A DNA stretch of 26,760 bases, taken from assembly GCA_034698045.1 (NCBI GenBank), contig JAQGAU010000518.1, forward strand, positions 1 through 26,760. The letters are read 5' to 3'. Positions 9,265-20,133 of this stretch are shown piece after piece (position 1 is the stretch's first letter; each line of letters begins with the position of its first letter). Source of the stretch: Paramacrobiotus richtersi (lineage: Eukaryota > Tardigrada > Eutardigrada > Parachela > Macrobiotidae). The position numbers were made by a program, and so were the translations under genes. Below the pieces are notes generated by a model. That model searched no databases. It saw only the letters and a program-made list of their open reading frames with translations, and was not told the DNA's origin.

Positions 9265-12200
9265 ATGGTCGAAGAATTGTATGGAAAACCTGCCTTAAGC
9301 AGTTGTGACCTGTGCCGCTGTACTACATGGATTCCCGGCAGGATTACTTCTGAAAATCCGGAAGGAAATTTGTACTGTCGAAGTCCCACGTGCAACCATC
9401 TGTGTTCGGTTCATCATTTACAGTTTTCAAGCTCGGCAGCCACTGTGTCTCTGTATTCGCAGCCGTCGTCGTCTCGCAGTGCCTTGACCAGCACGGGACC
9501 ATTGCAGCCAGCGGCAGAAACAATCTCGATCTGTGGAATTCCATCCCCAAGTGGCGTTCTAGCAACCATTAGGGAGGTATCCGCACGCCGCGGGAGTTCC
9601 CTATCCGCTGGCCGTGCGCCGTTCCGTACCACTCTTACCGGATCCTCACCTGCTGCGCCGGCTGGTTGTCCGTCTCTCACTCTGACACGCAATCATGAGC
9701 GAAACGCTTATCGAAGCCTGTCAAACTGCCGAAAGCGCAAGCGCGGTCCAGCCGATGTACGCCTCAAATGCACGGCGATCCTTCTGCTGCAGGATGCCAG
9801 TCCCGTACTAGTGCGAAATGGTTCAACAAGGTAAAATGAGAAATCTTATGTTTTAGATACTAAATCTCCGTTACAAGTGAAAATGTTTGACCGGAAGTTA
9901 GTGGTGCAAAGTGGTACAATATCAAACAGGAAAATGCGAAAAGGATAACTGATAATTTTTCTTTTATGTTATAACATTGTGCTTTATTTTCGTTCTGTTA
10001 GGTGGCAAGAAATGGTTGATGCAGGATTGATACGAGATGACGTAGATTGGGGCGGCATTCACCCAACGGACTGGACAGCTGACGCCATAAAGCGCCGCAT
10101 ACTCGAAACATGGCCAGTTCTTGAGGAAACCGGCTTTGTTGTGTACAAATCAGGACGGTCACAAGGTCTCATGCCAAAGCAGGAACCAGAACATGGTTGG
10201 ACGCTGCAAGCACTCAAGAGGTTGGGAAGTTTTCTTGATGCGCTTGTTTACGGTTTCGCGTTATTCTCCGTTCGAAATAAACAATACGTTCAATAATTTA
10301 GCGTTATCACGGACACGCGACGGCTGTACCTGGGACCACGGAACGGAACTATATTTATAGAAGGTATGACTGCTATTAAATTTTACAAATGACACTGTGA
10401 TATCAACTTTTGACTCAGTTTAAGCGGCAACTGAAACTTTTCCCGAAAACTACGCTACCCATTACAAAAGCTTCCAAACGTTTGGATAGAATTTCAAGCG
10501 GCTTACAACTTTATCTGCTAATTGTTTATGTTATTTAGATTCCTGTTTATTTTTCTGTTTTACGTACTAAATATTAACTAAGTTTGTATAATTCCAGAAA
10601 ACGGCACATTGTCGGTACTGACTTCTGACGAAAGGGAATCTGCGCCCGGAAACATAACTGGCCGAAATCAAATCGTAAGGCCATTATCTGTGAAATTACT
10701 TTCGCATAAAATAATAATATAACATAAGACTATATATTAGTGAGTACTTTTATCTAAATTTCCATTTCAAAAATCAACAAAAAACATTAAAAAATTAATG
10801 AAAAAAAACAGCCAACAGGACTTAATCCTGTTGTAAGTGCCTTTAAATAGGCTTCTTGGCTACTGCAGTGGTATAATAATAATAATAGTAACAATAATAA
10901 TAATAATTATTCTGATAATATATGAGAATAATCTGATGTAGTGTGTTCTCCCACGTAAAGTAGTCAGTAGTTTTGCCCGTTGTGGTTTGGAACACGTGCC
11001 TGTTAAAATCGGTCTGAAGTGAGATTTCGTGATGTTACAAACCTAATTCTCCTATTTTTATAAAGGTTTATCCTTTCATTCGCTGAACCAACCAGAGCGC
11101 TATCTATATAAAGAAACGTTTTCAGAATGTATTTTTTGTTTTTATATGCGTTCTGGTTCGTTAAGGCAAACCGCTACGATCTATGACGTCGCGAAATTAC
11201 ATTCTGACCGACTCACGGCACACCTTACAACGCGCTCTTACAGAACTGACTGCTTTACATGGGTTAACACAGGAGTTAGCGAATTGTGAAAGTGTCTTTC
11301 TCTTTAAAGAGGACAGAGACATCCGGCAGTATGACACATGCAGGCCTGCAGCGGCCAGTATCTGCAACAAGACAACAGTCAACTTCAAGCGTTTCCCAGG
11401 AAGGGCGCCATATAACAGAAATAAATCCACTTCCTGCTCTGCGAAGCCTGGGAATGCCTTTGCCGATCTCTCGTTCTTACGCACTCTCTAGCGAATGTCC
11501 AGCAACTGTTGCGGTTAGGTTACCAGAGGCAGCAAATTCAGCTGATGTCAGTGAAGACATGTGACCGCAAAATGCGATATATCGTCGGATGTACTATTTC
11601 TGATTTCTGTTACAGGATCTTTTCGTCGATCTTCCTGAGAATGGTATTGAGACTGAAACAGGAACATTGTCAGACAGCGATAACAATGTGGTAAGCGTAT
11701 CTGTACATAAAAATTCCTAAAATAACTTCGTCTGATGTCCAATAATTTCGTAATACTGAGAAATTCAACAGGTCAACAGTCGGGCATCGTCTTCCAGAGC
11801 CGTTCATAACTTCGGTATGTTTTTCTTCAGCCGCTTACGAAGAAAAATAGTAACGAATTCTATTTTACAGGCGGCGACAGCGGTACCGTATCGGAAACGC
11901 TCACAGAAAATGACACGGCACTTGACATCGACGTTGTATGTGACTATCCAAACGACCAGCTGACAGTTGTTCGTAACTATAATTTTTGAAAATTTTAGGA
12001 TGTGCTCTCGGCCGGAAACTTTGATCAGGAGCAGCAAAACCATACTCCAGGTAATAGCCGAGCTTTGGTCGAGCGTTTGAACCAAGTTATTAACGATGGA
12101 ACAGTTTGAAAATTCCGTATTTTTCATTTAGAAGCCGCACTGCGCCGATCGCAGCGAATTGCCACTTCCGGAAGTATTCAAACTGTGACCTATCAAGATT

Positions 12201-13594
12201 CAAGCAGCCCCGACGTCACTCTAATAGAAGAAGACAGTGTCCATATCCTCCTAAAAGAGTTTCTGGCCAGATTCGTCGAGGAGCTTCCGTTCGAACAGCC
12301 TGAGTTTGTTCTCGTGACGCTGTCTAATGCGTTAGAGGAATTTTTGGTATTTTTGGAAAATAACCGAATTCCACTGTCAACACGCATTTCGGTCAAATTT
12401 CAAAAGTAATTTTGTGTGACGCAACTGTATGTTCGTGGACTCTTCACAACTTCCTTGCTTTCTTTATAGCGCAACCGACTGTGGCGGAGTGCTGCGAGAC
12501 ATTGTGTCCGAAGTATGGGTACAGGCGGGGAATTCCGGCCTTTTTGAAGGCGACAAGCAAAAGGTGGTAACCAGTCGCCTCCTTCAGGAGTGGAAATTTC
12601 GGTCCCTGGGGAAGTTGCTGTTCATAAGCGCCGTTCACGGATGCGACTGGCCCACATTTCTGGATGATTCGCTTGTGCTGTACATGTTCGGCGAGCCGGT
12701 TTCCGTTTCGTACTTGCGCGCGATTTTTCCGACGTCTGCAGAACTCTGCGATAAGGTCATGGAATGTAATTTGGACGAAAACGTACCATCAAATATGCCG
12801 GAACTGGCGGAATGGATGATTGACCATGATCTACAGGTACGGTATATTTGCCGGTAACTAAATATCTACGCTTTTACGTTGCTCACAGCTGACACTATCA
12901 TTATTTTAGCCATCGGAATGGAAGAACTTCAGCAAGATCCAGGTCGTGGCCGCTGTGACTAAGCACGAGCTATACGATCGGCGTGTGCGGAACATGAAGC
13001 TAATCGAAGAAGGATTCTGTCAACGGTCAACAATAATCAACGCTGCATCATCAGTGTAAGTACCATAATCTTATTACAAAACCGTCCGCTAAATCACGAA
13101 CTGGTTCAGCTAATTTTTTTTAGGAAGTTAAGTCGATGAAGCTTCTGGAAACTCTACTGTCATATCTTTCGCGCAAAGTGAAAACTTCGGCTGATTTTTT
13201 CGAACAAGTCAGTGCACCGCGTATTGCCAACTACGCCGAACGGACAGCTCATGGATTCCTAAGACGTTTTGTCAGCCAGTCGGACGAATCCCGCCTTCAG
13301 AAACTTATGTGGTTTATCGCCGGATGTTGCCGTATTCCGCTGGACAAAAAAATCAAGGTAAAAGGCTAAATCTCTCACCCGTTTCTATTGCACAAGTAGA
13401 TGATAGGTGTAAGGCAAACCCGTTCATTTCAGGTTGAGTTTTTCGTCAGCGAACAGCGTCACTGGCCAACTGTCCACACATGTACGCCATCCATTCGGCT
13501 AGGAACGCACTATAAAGGTCACTCTTATCAGGAGTTCGAGCAAGACCTGACGCGTGCTATGGATCACTCCGTTCGGTCTTTTGGATTAGCCTGA
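9265..13594 (+). CDS. HECT-type E3 ubiquitin ligase encoded by the transposon
   Basis: Fourteen exons: 9265-9830, 10002-10220, 10302-10363, 10598-10674, 11310-11546, 11616-11690, 11772-11814, 11871-11935, 11999-12050, 12132-12405, 12470-12836, 12910-13053, 13124-13357, 13433-13594. They sum to 2577 nt, a multiple of three, with every junction GT-AG and in phase: about 858 aa. The N-terminus has clustered Cys (14, 17, 19, 38, 43, 47), a possible zinc-binding knuckle. A Ser/Pro-rich linker and a basic patch (CRKRKRGP, possible nuclear signal) follow. Exons 2-3 hold the small domain (WTADAIKRRILETWPVLEE, then RRLYLGP) that precedes HECT in many invertebrate and fish G2E3-like proteins. After an acidic, disordered stretch comes HECT: DCGGVLRDIVSEVW in the N-lobe and HWPTVHTCTP in the C-lobe, with catalytic Cys about residue 822, 36 from the end, followed by the usual FGLA terminus. 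It would pass ubiquitin from an E2 to a substrate via that Cys. The substrate is unknown; transposase turnover or silencing factors are guesses. The ATG at 9265 is the first in a frame open further upstream, so the start is uncertain. Confidence 0.85.
10675..11309 (+). other. Long intron 4 of the HECT gene with TAA microsatellite
   Basis: 635-nt intron (gtaagg...ttaaag) that is much longer than its neighbours. It contains an A-rich tract near 10775-10810, an imperfect TAA repeat at 10872-10911, and the short inverted repeat CAGGAttaaTCCTG-like at 10816-10830. No alternative exon is supported. Confidence 0.55.
10872..10911. repeat. Imperfect (TAA)n microsatellite
   Basis: Runs of ataataataataatag interrupted by taaca, within the HECT gene intron 4. 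Confidence 0.85.
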
Positions 13595-14019
13595 GATGAC
13601 TGGAATTGTTTCTTACTTATAATATCGTTTACAGTATTCATTATTTCGCAGAAAAGCATCAAACCGACCATGATTAACTTTTTTAATTCTAAATTTTAAA
13701 AAGTGTTATGCATTGCACCTATTTACAAACTCGCAGATATTTTATGACGACATTAATTAACTCAGAGCATCTCTGCTGTAATCTTGTTCTACTTATTTAA
13801 TAACGTTTTTATCAGCTGTGTCCACTAGAATTTTGCTACTGCCGTCAATGGAATTAATTTTTTACTACCGCCGTGTGAAATTAATGTTCGCATGGTTTAT
13901 GCTGGATGTTCGGGCTTTAACCTTATCATGATCATTGTTTTAGCGCAAGTGTTGTTCCGTCTCTTGATAATCTGAAATGCGTACCGTTCTTTGGTAGTAC
14001 AGGAATGTTATACTCGCGG

Positions 14020-14025
14020 AATAAA
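14020..14025 (+). terminator. Candidate polyadenylation signal of HECT gene
   Basis: AATAAA 426 nt after the HECT stop; it is the first canonical hexamer I find downstream. Confidence 0.45.
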
Positions 14026-15210
14026 ACTGTTTATTTTGCTACTGTTGTGTATACGTATGTGCCACATTTGCAAGTGCACGTCATACTATGTAAAACGCTA
14101 AAAAATGTTAACAGCGAATGGGAAATAATGCTAATCCGAACGTAACATCGTTTACGATAGGATTTGTTCCTGTGAACTTCCTGTAACGCTGTCGTAAAGG
14201 AGACAGAATACTGTTGTCGCACCGAAGAGTAATGAAATCGATAATATCAGTGATTACGATGAAATCAAACGTAATGTTCAGGAATAAACCAATCCTCGCC
14301 CCTTTCTCCACTGGCTGACATGTGGTTCTTGTATCGTTTATTTCGTCACATAGGGCATGTAATTACCGGACATATCGGTAACTATACCGCTTTTTTTACC
14401 ACACCCTGTTCCAGGATGACTGCGTACTATAACTCTTTAGCGTCGTGAGATGCACGCTGTTGTTCTTATGTTAATCTGTCTAAAACAGCTCAGTGCTGTG
14501 TGTAGTTTTTTCAGTTCGATTGCATTAAGCACAGCTTATTCTATGCGCTTTCTTTATATGCGTCTTTATACGGAAGCGGGATATTATCATCTTAATTATT
14601 AGGAAGATTGGGAAACAGAAAATTCGTATTTAATGTTGCCTGCTGGATTACTTCGACATGATCGTGCGTGCTGTACATAGTATCCCGTCCACGTCTGTGT
14701 TTATGTCGGGTACACTCGGTGACCTTTACTGTTTGCTCATTTCGTTCGTTTATGTTGCCATCGTCTCATGCAAGAGTAGTACGACTTCTATCGTTTTTGG
14801 CTCGTTTGACTGTGGTTGAATGATATCAAGTATCTGAACCTTCCTAAATACATTTGCTGAATTAATTTGTTTCAAACAAAGTGCTTTCCTTTAATCTGTC
14901 ATGCTTTGGTATTTTGCTGTTGTTTTCTGTGGCATATTTCCTTTTGCTGTGTGCAGAAGCATACGAGCCCAGCTGCTTCGAGTAAAACTCAAACATATAA
15001 CTATAACATCATATTTTGGCTACTGTACAACAACCCGTTAACGTTGCAGTACCATAACCTATATCGGAACGCTAAACCTGATGCTTTACGTTAGTTACAT
15101 TAATTAAGAAAATGAATTTTAAGAAAAAACATCAGTGACAAGGCTTACGGCCGAGAAAATAGCGCCAAACTGTTCGTGAGCAATACTGCGATCTTTAAAG
15201 TCGTCTTAAT

Positions 15211-15457
15211 CTAAGCTGATAGCGGGGGATTGTTGGTGGTGGGCGCGTTCATCTGATACTGGCTTTTGGATATGGGCGAGGTGGCCGGACTGGATTCGTG
15301 GTCACCTTCGGCGATTAATACAGCGTCGTGATAGTAGTTGTCGAAAAAAGCGTTCGCGGTATTCACCTGGGTTGGACTGGTTTGCGGCCACCGGACGACG
15401 GGATCGACGGGTGGTGGAATAGGGGCACCGGCTGTGACAGGGATACGGATGCTGGTG
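15211..15457 (-). CDS. Exon-like open segment, possible terminal exon of a cargo gene
   Basis: Acceptor-like ttctcag precedes 15457; an open frame reaches a stop at 15211-15213 and encodes a Pro/Ser/Thr/Asn-rich tail with IPPPVDPVVRWPQTSP and NAFFDNYYHDAV. It is richer in GC than the surroundings and looks like the C-terminal tail of a larger protein. No ATG starts it. Another frame from the same acceptor (phase 1) also stays open for about 31 codons and is the one compatible with the two candidate upstream exons, so frame choice is unresolved. Confidence 0.25.
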
Positions 15458-17668
15458 CTGAGAACGGTGCAGATCAGACTAAAAACCTGACGGAAAGTGG
15501 AATCATTCAAAAATACTTTTAAGAGAACTATGTGAATAAACAAGTGTGTTCGTGCTATTGTGCTAAAAGAACCATCGCTACCGATGTGATTCAAGTCAAC
15601 CGAAGTCAATCTATTCCAACAGAAAACAGTATATACTAGGAACAGTCAAGATACAGCAAGATATGTGATTTATACCGTATTCAAGATAAATGCTTACTGT
15701 GCCTGTGCAAATTCATGAAGAAATACAAGCAGTGTTTGTACGGTAAGACTCCCTGCTTGTTCGGTGTTACAGAAATCGTGAGTAAAAAAATGATAGTTCC
15801 GCCGAACAGTTTCTGGAAAAGCACCACAAAGTACCAAAACTGTTGCAATATGTATACATGCGCACATTCACATTAACTCGTGCTCCTATCGCGTGCTTCG
15901 CACTAACTTTCGCATTAATATGTTTTCGCAAAGACGCATATAACTTCAGTATATTCTGCATGTTGATTTTGGCGCTAACATCGTTGTTTCGCGATTAGCT
16001 ACAGTAGATAGCTGTATAGATCAGCACGCCAGGATATGGTGCGCATATACGTATAATGCTTCGATCAACTTGTTGTGTGGAAAATGTCAGAAGAATATTG
16101 TTCCTTTACTGCATGCAATACGAAAGGTGTTCGAAACATTATGATCAACGGAACAGTGGAATCGGATAACGATGGTGCGTCGACAGTATGGGAAATCAGT
16201 TAAAGGAAGGTGTTACGCCATCCAGGCTTAATAATCCAATGTGCATCTGATCTTCATGTGCCATATTTTCCTCAAACAAGCAAAAAGAGTGACATAACAA
16301 GCCGAATAACAGTATGAATAAATAAGTGATTAAAAACTAGTTTTTAAGAGTAGACCTGGGTCAGTTCATGACTCGTACTGTAAAACGTTACAGTAAAGTC
16401 GGGGTAAGATGTACGGTTACCAACTAATTTCAGTTTCAAAACCGCATTTATATAGCCGCGAAATATTCCATGATTTGTTTAGTATGCTCTCGACCGCGCG
16501 AAAAGTATGCGCCCCTTCAGCTATATAATCTTTATCACGTGCATGATTTGCGATACTGCAGCTTTTCATATCTGTAGTACCGACAGAAAAACTTGCCGTT
16601 GCGTTGCAGTTAGCTAATACAAAATAGACAATTAGCAGTCAGTTTCGGACAACAACTGAAGGCGGCATACAGCAGGAATGGGTTAGCGACAATTTCTGGA
16701 ACATTCCATTTTGAACCTATCATTGAACGTATACATATTAATTTTGGTAGTCGGCTTTTAATGGGTACGTATACACTTTTATTACAAAGCTCCCAACCGT
16801 TATAGAACTTCTTTCCGTTATATAACAATTGCTCAAATGTGAAAACATCCGATTATCCCAGCTCGAACACGAAAACTACAGCAGATCTCACGTCATAATG
16901 ACTGAATATAAGAACAGATCACTGACTTCCGCTTTCACAAACAGTGTGCTGTCAGTTTACTTAAATCGTGTATGCACACTTTGCCACCATTCGTTCATGA
17001 TAACAATCCAATATCCGCCAAATTTGCTTATGCATACTGACATGACGGGACAATCGGTTATGTACTTACTGCTAGCGATTTACACAAATTTGCACTCCTA
17101 AATTAAAACCTGTGTGAAATTTCCGGTTTGCATTCATGCTCGGATGACGAAACATGGCTATTTACACACGGTCCAACCAGGCAGTATCATCCTCCACCAT
17201 TTGCATAATATGAACGCTGCCGCGAAGGACGCTACCGGTATTACATATTAAATTTGCTAGACACATAATGTTCAGCAATACTGATACATATAATACATTA
17301 TCTATATGAATACACGATTAATGACGAGCTGCATAATATTTATCAGCCTCCGCTTAATACTGCGTCATGGTTAGCTATTCGTATTGAAATTTACATCCAT
17401 GTTTATGTCTGGTAAATTCGGTGACCTTTTCGATCTTTCTTCTATCGTTATCATCCGGAAGTACATCCGTCCAGAAACCATCGCTACTTACTATTTTACA
17501 TTAACATTGATTTGAAGCGTGAAATGGACATCAGTAATTAAACCCACATTCTAATGAAATAACTCCGGAAGCTGCGTTAGTCTGCGTAAATAATTAGGTT
17601 TGACAGCTGTTCTTGGGCGGGTTTTCTAATCCTGAGCTAATTTGCTGCCGAGAAACTCCATGTCCTAC

Positions 17669-17737
17669 CGGAAACTCGTATGTGATCGCAATATGCGGCT
17701 CCCGAGTCGAATGGATGTACTCCTGGTGCCGGGAGTC
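17669..17737 (-). CDS. Candidate 69-nt exon
   Basis: Bounded by ctgtcag and gtagga on the minus strand and open in all needed frames, in a locally GC-rich island. Together with an ATG-started 40-nt candidate (18603-18564, donor gtgacc, phase 1) and 15457-15211 it forms a phase-consistent three-exon model, but nothing in the product is recognisable. Confidence 0.15.
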
Positions 17738-19121
17738 CTGACAGCAGGAGTTCGTAAGTAATGAAACTCTGTTTGACTGCATGGCCTTAAAAATACTGAC
17801 ATTGAAAATGTGAGTTTGAATGAAAAAACAACAGTGTTTAATTACTGACGAAATCGAGGACTGCAACGTTTTAGCAATAATTGTGATTTCCATTGATATT
17901 GTACGCTGTAACTAACAATATAATTATTAATGTACAATGCATACTTTCAGATGTATTTCATTCCTGTAATCTGTGGTACCCACTTTGAAATTAGGTAGCT
18001 GAATGTTCCATATGTAGTTGAATGTTGTTTATACAAGTGTTGTTTTACAATTTCCACAATAAACCAGAGTTTACTTAATTTAAGTTCAGGAGGTTAGAGT
18101 TATACAGTCTGTAGTTCGTTCGTGATTAGCCAGTTGCAATTCAAGTATGTATGTATACGTTTTCCAGTACACTATGATTTCTGCATAAATGAAGTTTACG
18201 AAGTATTTTATGGAGAACCGACAGCCAATGAATAAATACACCATTTTGATTAAAGCCGAAATATAACTAATCAATCAGATTATCATAACATTTGCAAAAC
18301 TTTTATTTCCCTACGCCATTTTCTGCTCGAGAAATTAAATGCAGTGTGTCAGATTGGACTATGGCAGTCGTAATGCCTTTCATCTATGCCAACTGTGTTG
18401 TGTGAATTGGTCGAAATATATTTAGTTTTATTTATTAAGAAAACGTGTTTAGCTGCAAAATATGTATTAACATTTCAAAATATTTCGATTTTTAAATTAT
18501 AATAATTTTACTGGTGGTACAGTGACATCCGGCAGTATGCTTTGTAATACTATGGCAGGTCACCTGTATTGCCGCGTGGCGACATCGTATCGATCATATC
18601 CATCGCAATTCTAGTATCCAAATTGAAATGCAATTTATTTTAAAAATAAAAGCAATCGCATAAAACATGACCTTCCTCGGAAAAGGTCCAATGTTAAGGT
18701 TATTTCCCGTTTGCGTTTTGTTCATCTCAGAGTACGCAACAAAATCGGAACTGTATGAAGCATATATCTGCAAACCAAGTACGTACACCAAATACACACA
18801 ATATTACACTTTGATCGTGCAAAACAGACCCTTTTCCGAACTGGAATAACTGGGCAGTATCTCCAACGATTTTCTCCCTTTGAGTCGAAGACGGGTGCTT
18901 GTAAATGAAACTTCCGCTTTGCAATTTTTTCGATTTCACTTACACTTGCTAACGCCAAGCAGCGGAGCGACATAAGATACCGACCACGCATACATCAACA
19001 CGCGCTTCAGTTTACCTCTTCCCCGCAAACGCTTTGTATGTTTTGGCAGGGTATATAGCTAGGTAGGTACAGTAAATTTAAGATAAATAAGATATAATAA
19101 ACATATTTGACATGGCTTTCG

Positions 19122-19154
19122 CAGGATGCATACAGCAACAGTTGATGCATCCTG
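19122..19154. repeat. Perfect 10-bp hairpin
   Basis: CAGGATGCAT (19122-19131) and ATGCATCCTG (19145-19154) separated by 13 nt. There is no T-run after it and no nearby gene end. Confidence 0.7.
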
Positions 19155-19786
19155 GGTTTGGCATCGTTCTGCGATTTGACAGGTACAGCAGTTTTACAAG
19201 TTAACCGTACCCAAAATAATATTATGATGTAAATTTACTCATACAGCAGCTACACTCTCCTAACATTACAGTCTATTACAGTATATTAGATATTTATTTT
19301 ATTTTATTTAGTGCGTTCTGTAGAAGCAAAATTTTGGGCGACAAAGAGCACATAAATGCTGAACTGAAACCGAAACTTGTGATTCTGACTGGGAACAACG
19401 ATACTCTTTCCGGAAGCGATTTTACCGCTTTTTGGACGGGGGGCTAGGCATTATGCCTCGGAGAGGTGCGGAGAATTCAACGTGTACTGATTTTATTCCA
19501 TTCGAAACGACTTCGCAGGCGCACAAAAACATCTACACATTTCGAGTATGAATTCGAGAATTCATATCACAAAATTAAATCCAAATAATAACCGAGCTAC
19601 CGCAATGTCCACTTTTTTTCCGATGGCATCTAGTTGTTTACAGCATGTCTTCGTTCATAATACGTAATGAATATAAAACGCTGTTAGTCGCTTAAGGCCG
19701 AGTCGAGTCGCAGTTCTGCTGCAGTCGAACTTGAAGCACAAACGATTAAGTTGGCTGGGGTAATCTTTAACCTCTGTTTCGTATTG

Positions 19787-20092
19787 CACTGCTCTTTAAA
19801 CATTGGTAAAATTTCTTTAAACATGTTATGTCCAGTTTTGGTCCTAAAGAGTTGTTTCAGTGATGTAAAGAACGTCTTTAAGGACCTATGACCATCTTTA
19901 AAGACCGACACAAATCTTTAAAGACTTTGGTCTTTAGAGATTGGTGTTAGTCTTTAAAGACGTTCTTTTACGTGAACAGAAAGATCTTTCTGTAAAATCT
20001 GGAATGTTAAAAGATCGTTTGGCGTCTTTAAAGAATGACAGTAAATCTTTAAACACTTCACCCAGAACTTTAGCAAAATTGCGGTCTTTAAA
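19787..20092 (-). repeat. Right subterminal array of CTTTAAAGAC motifs
   Basis: About fifteen copies of CTTTAAAGA(C/T) and variants, denser and closer to consensus than at the left end. Several are perfect (near 19890, 19914, 19952, 20027, 20085). The segment TAAAGAGTTGTTTCA at 19845-19859 repeats the inner part of the right terminal repeat. Confidence 0.8.
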
Positions 20093-20127
20093 GAGTTGTT
20101 TCATTTTGACGGGCCTCGCGCTCCATA
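20084..20127 (-). repeat. Right terminal inverted repeat
   Basis: 44 bp, complement of 6216-6260 with two substitutions and one indel. Translation of host exon C continues into it and meets a stop (TAA, 20090-20088). Confidence 0.9.
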
Positions 20128-20133
20128 GACGTC
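20128..20133. repeat. Target site duplication, right copy (GACGTC)
   Basis: Same hexamer as 6210-6215; here it is in frame with the upstream part of the copy 4 exon. Confidence 0.75.

Larger units (their letters stand above)
13595..19786. other. 6-kb largely non-coding right half of the transposon
   Basis: AT-rich, stop-dense in all frames, with no open frame longer than about 130 codons and no recognisable domain. Three GC-richer islands with splice-like borders lie on the minus strand (18603-18564, 17737-17669, 15457-15211). Short dispersed repeats are present (14699-14727 against 17399-17427), as is a hairpin at 19122-19154. It may be decayed or regulatory sequence, captured host DNA, or an untranslated RNA; the sequence alone does not decide. 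Confidence 0.5.
6216..20127 (+). mobile_element. 13.9-kb DNA transposon, IS3EU-like, encoding transposase and HECT ligase
   Basis: Ends are near-identical inverted repeats (6216-6260 and 20084-20127), beginning TATGGAGCGCGAG and ending in its complement. They are flanked on both sides by the palindromic hexamer GACGTC (6210-6215, 20128-20133). Inside each end lies an array of CTTTAAAGAC-like motifs. Two spliced + strand genes follow: a DDE transposase and a HECT E3 ligase, then about 6 kb of mostly non-coding AT-rich DNA. The insertion splits an exon of copy 4, and the flanking host pieces join in frame. Because GACGTC is its own complement, it could formally belong to the inverted repeat instead of being a target duplication; a 4-bp ACGT duplication is also possible. 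From memory, 6-bp duplications with TAY...RTA termini are listed for IS3EU elements; Polintons also make 6-bp duplications but start AG and carry a B-family polymerase and capsid genes, which I do not see. Confidence 0.88.

Noticed and set aside
9344-9692. Minus-strand frames of 73 and 92 aa under HECT exon 1
   Set aside because: Low stop density here comes from the GC-rich coding exon; the plus frame joins in phase to 13 further exons.
11183-11491. 102-aa plus-strand frame as a separate gene
   Set aside because: The neighbouring frame from 11310 continues the HECT protein in phase 0 between a good acceptor and donor; this one has no such support.
6216-20127. Polinton/Maverick or virus-derived element
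   Set aside because: Size and 6-bp duplication would fit, but there is no B-family polymerase, packaging ATPase, protease or capsid gene, and the ends start TAT rather than AG.
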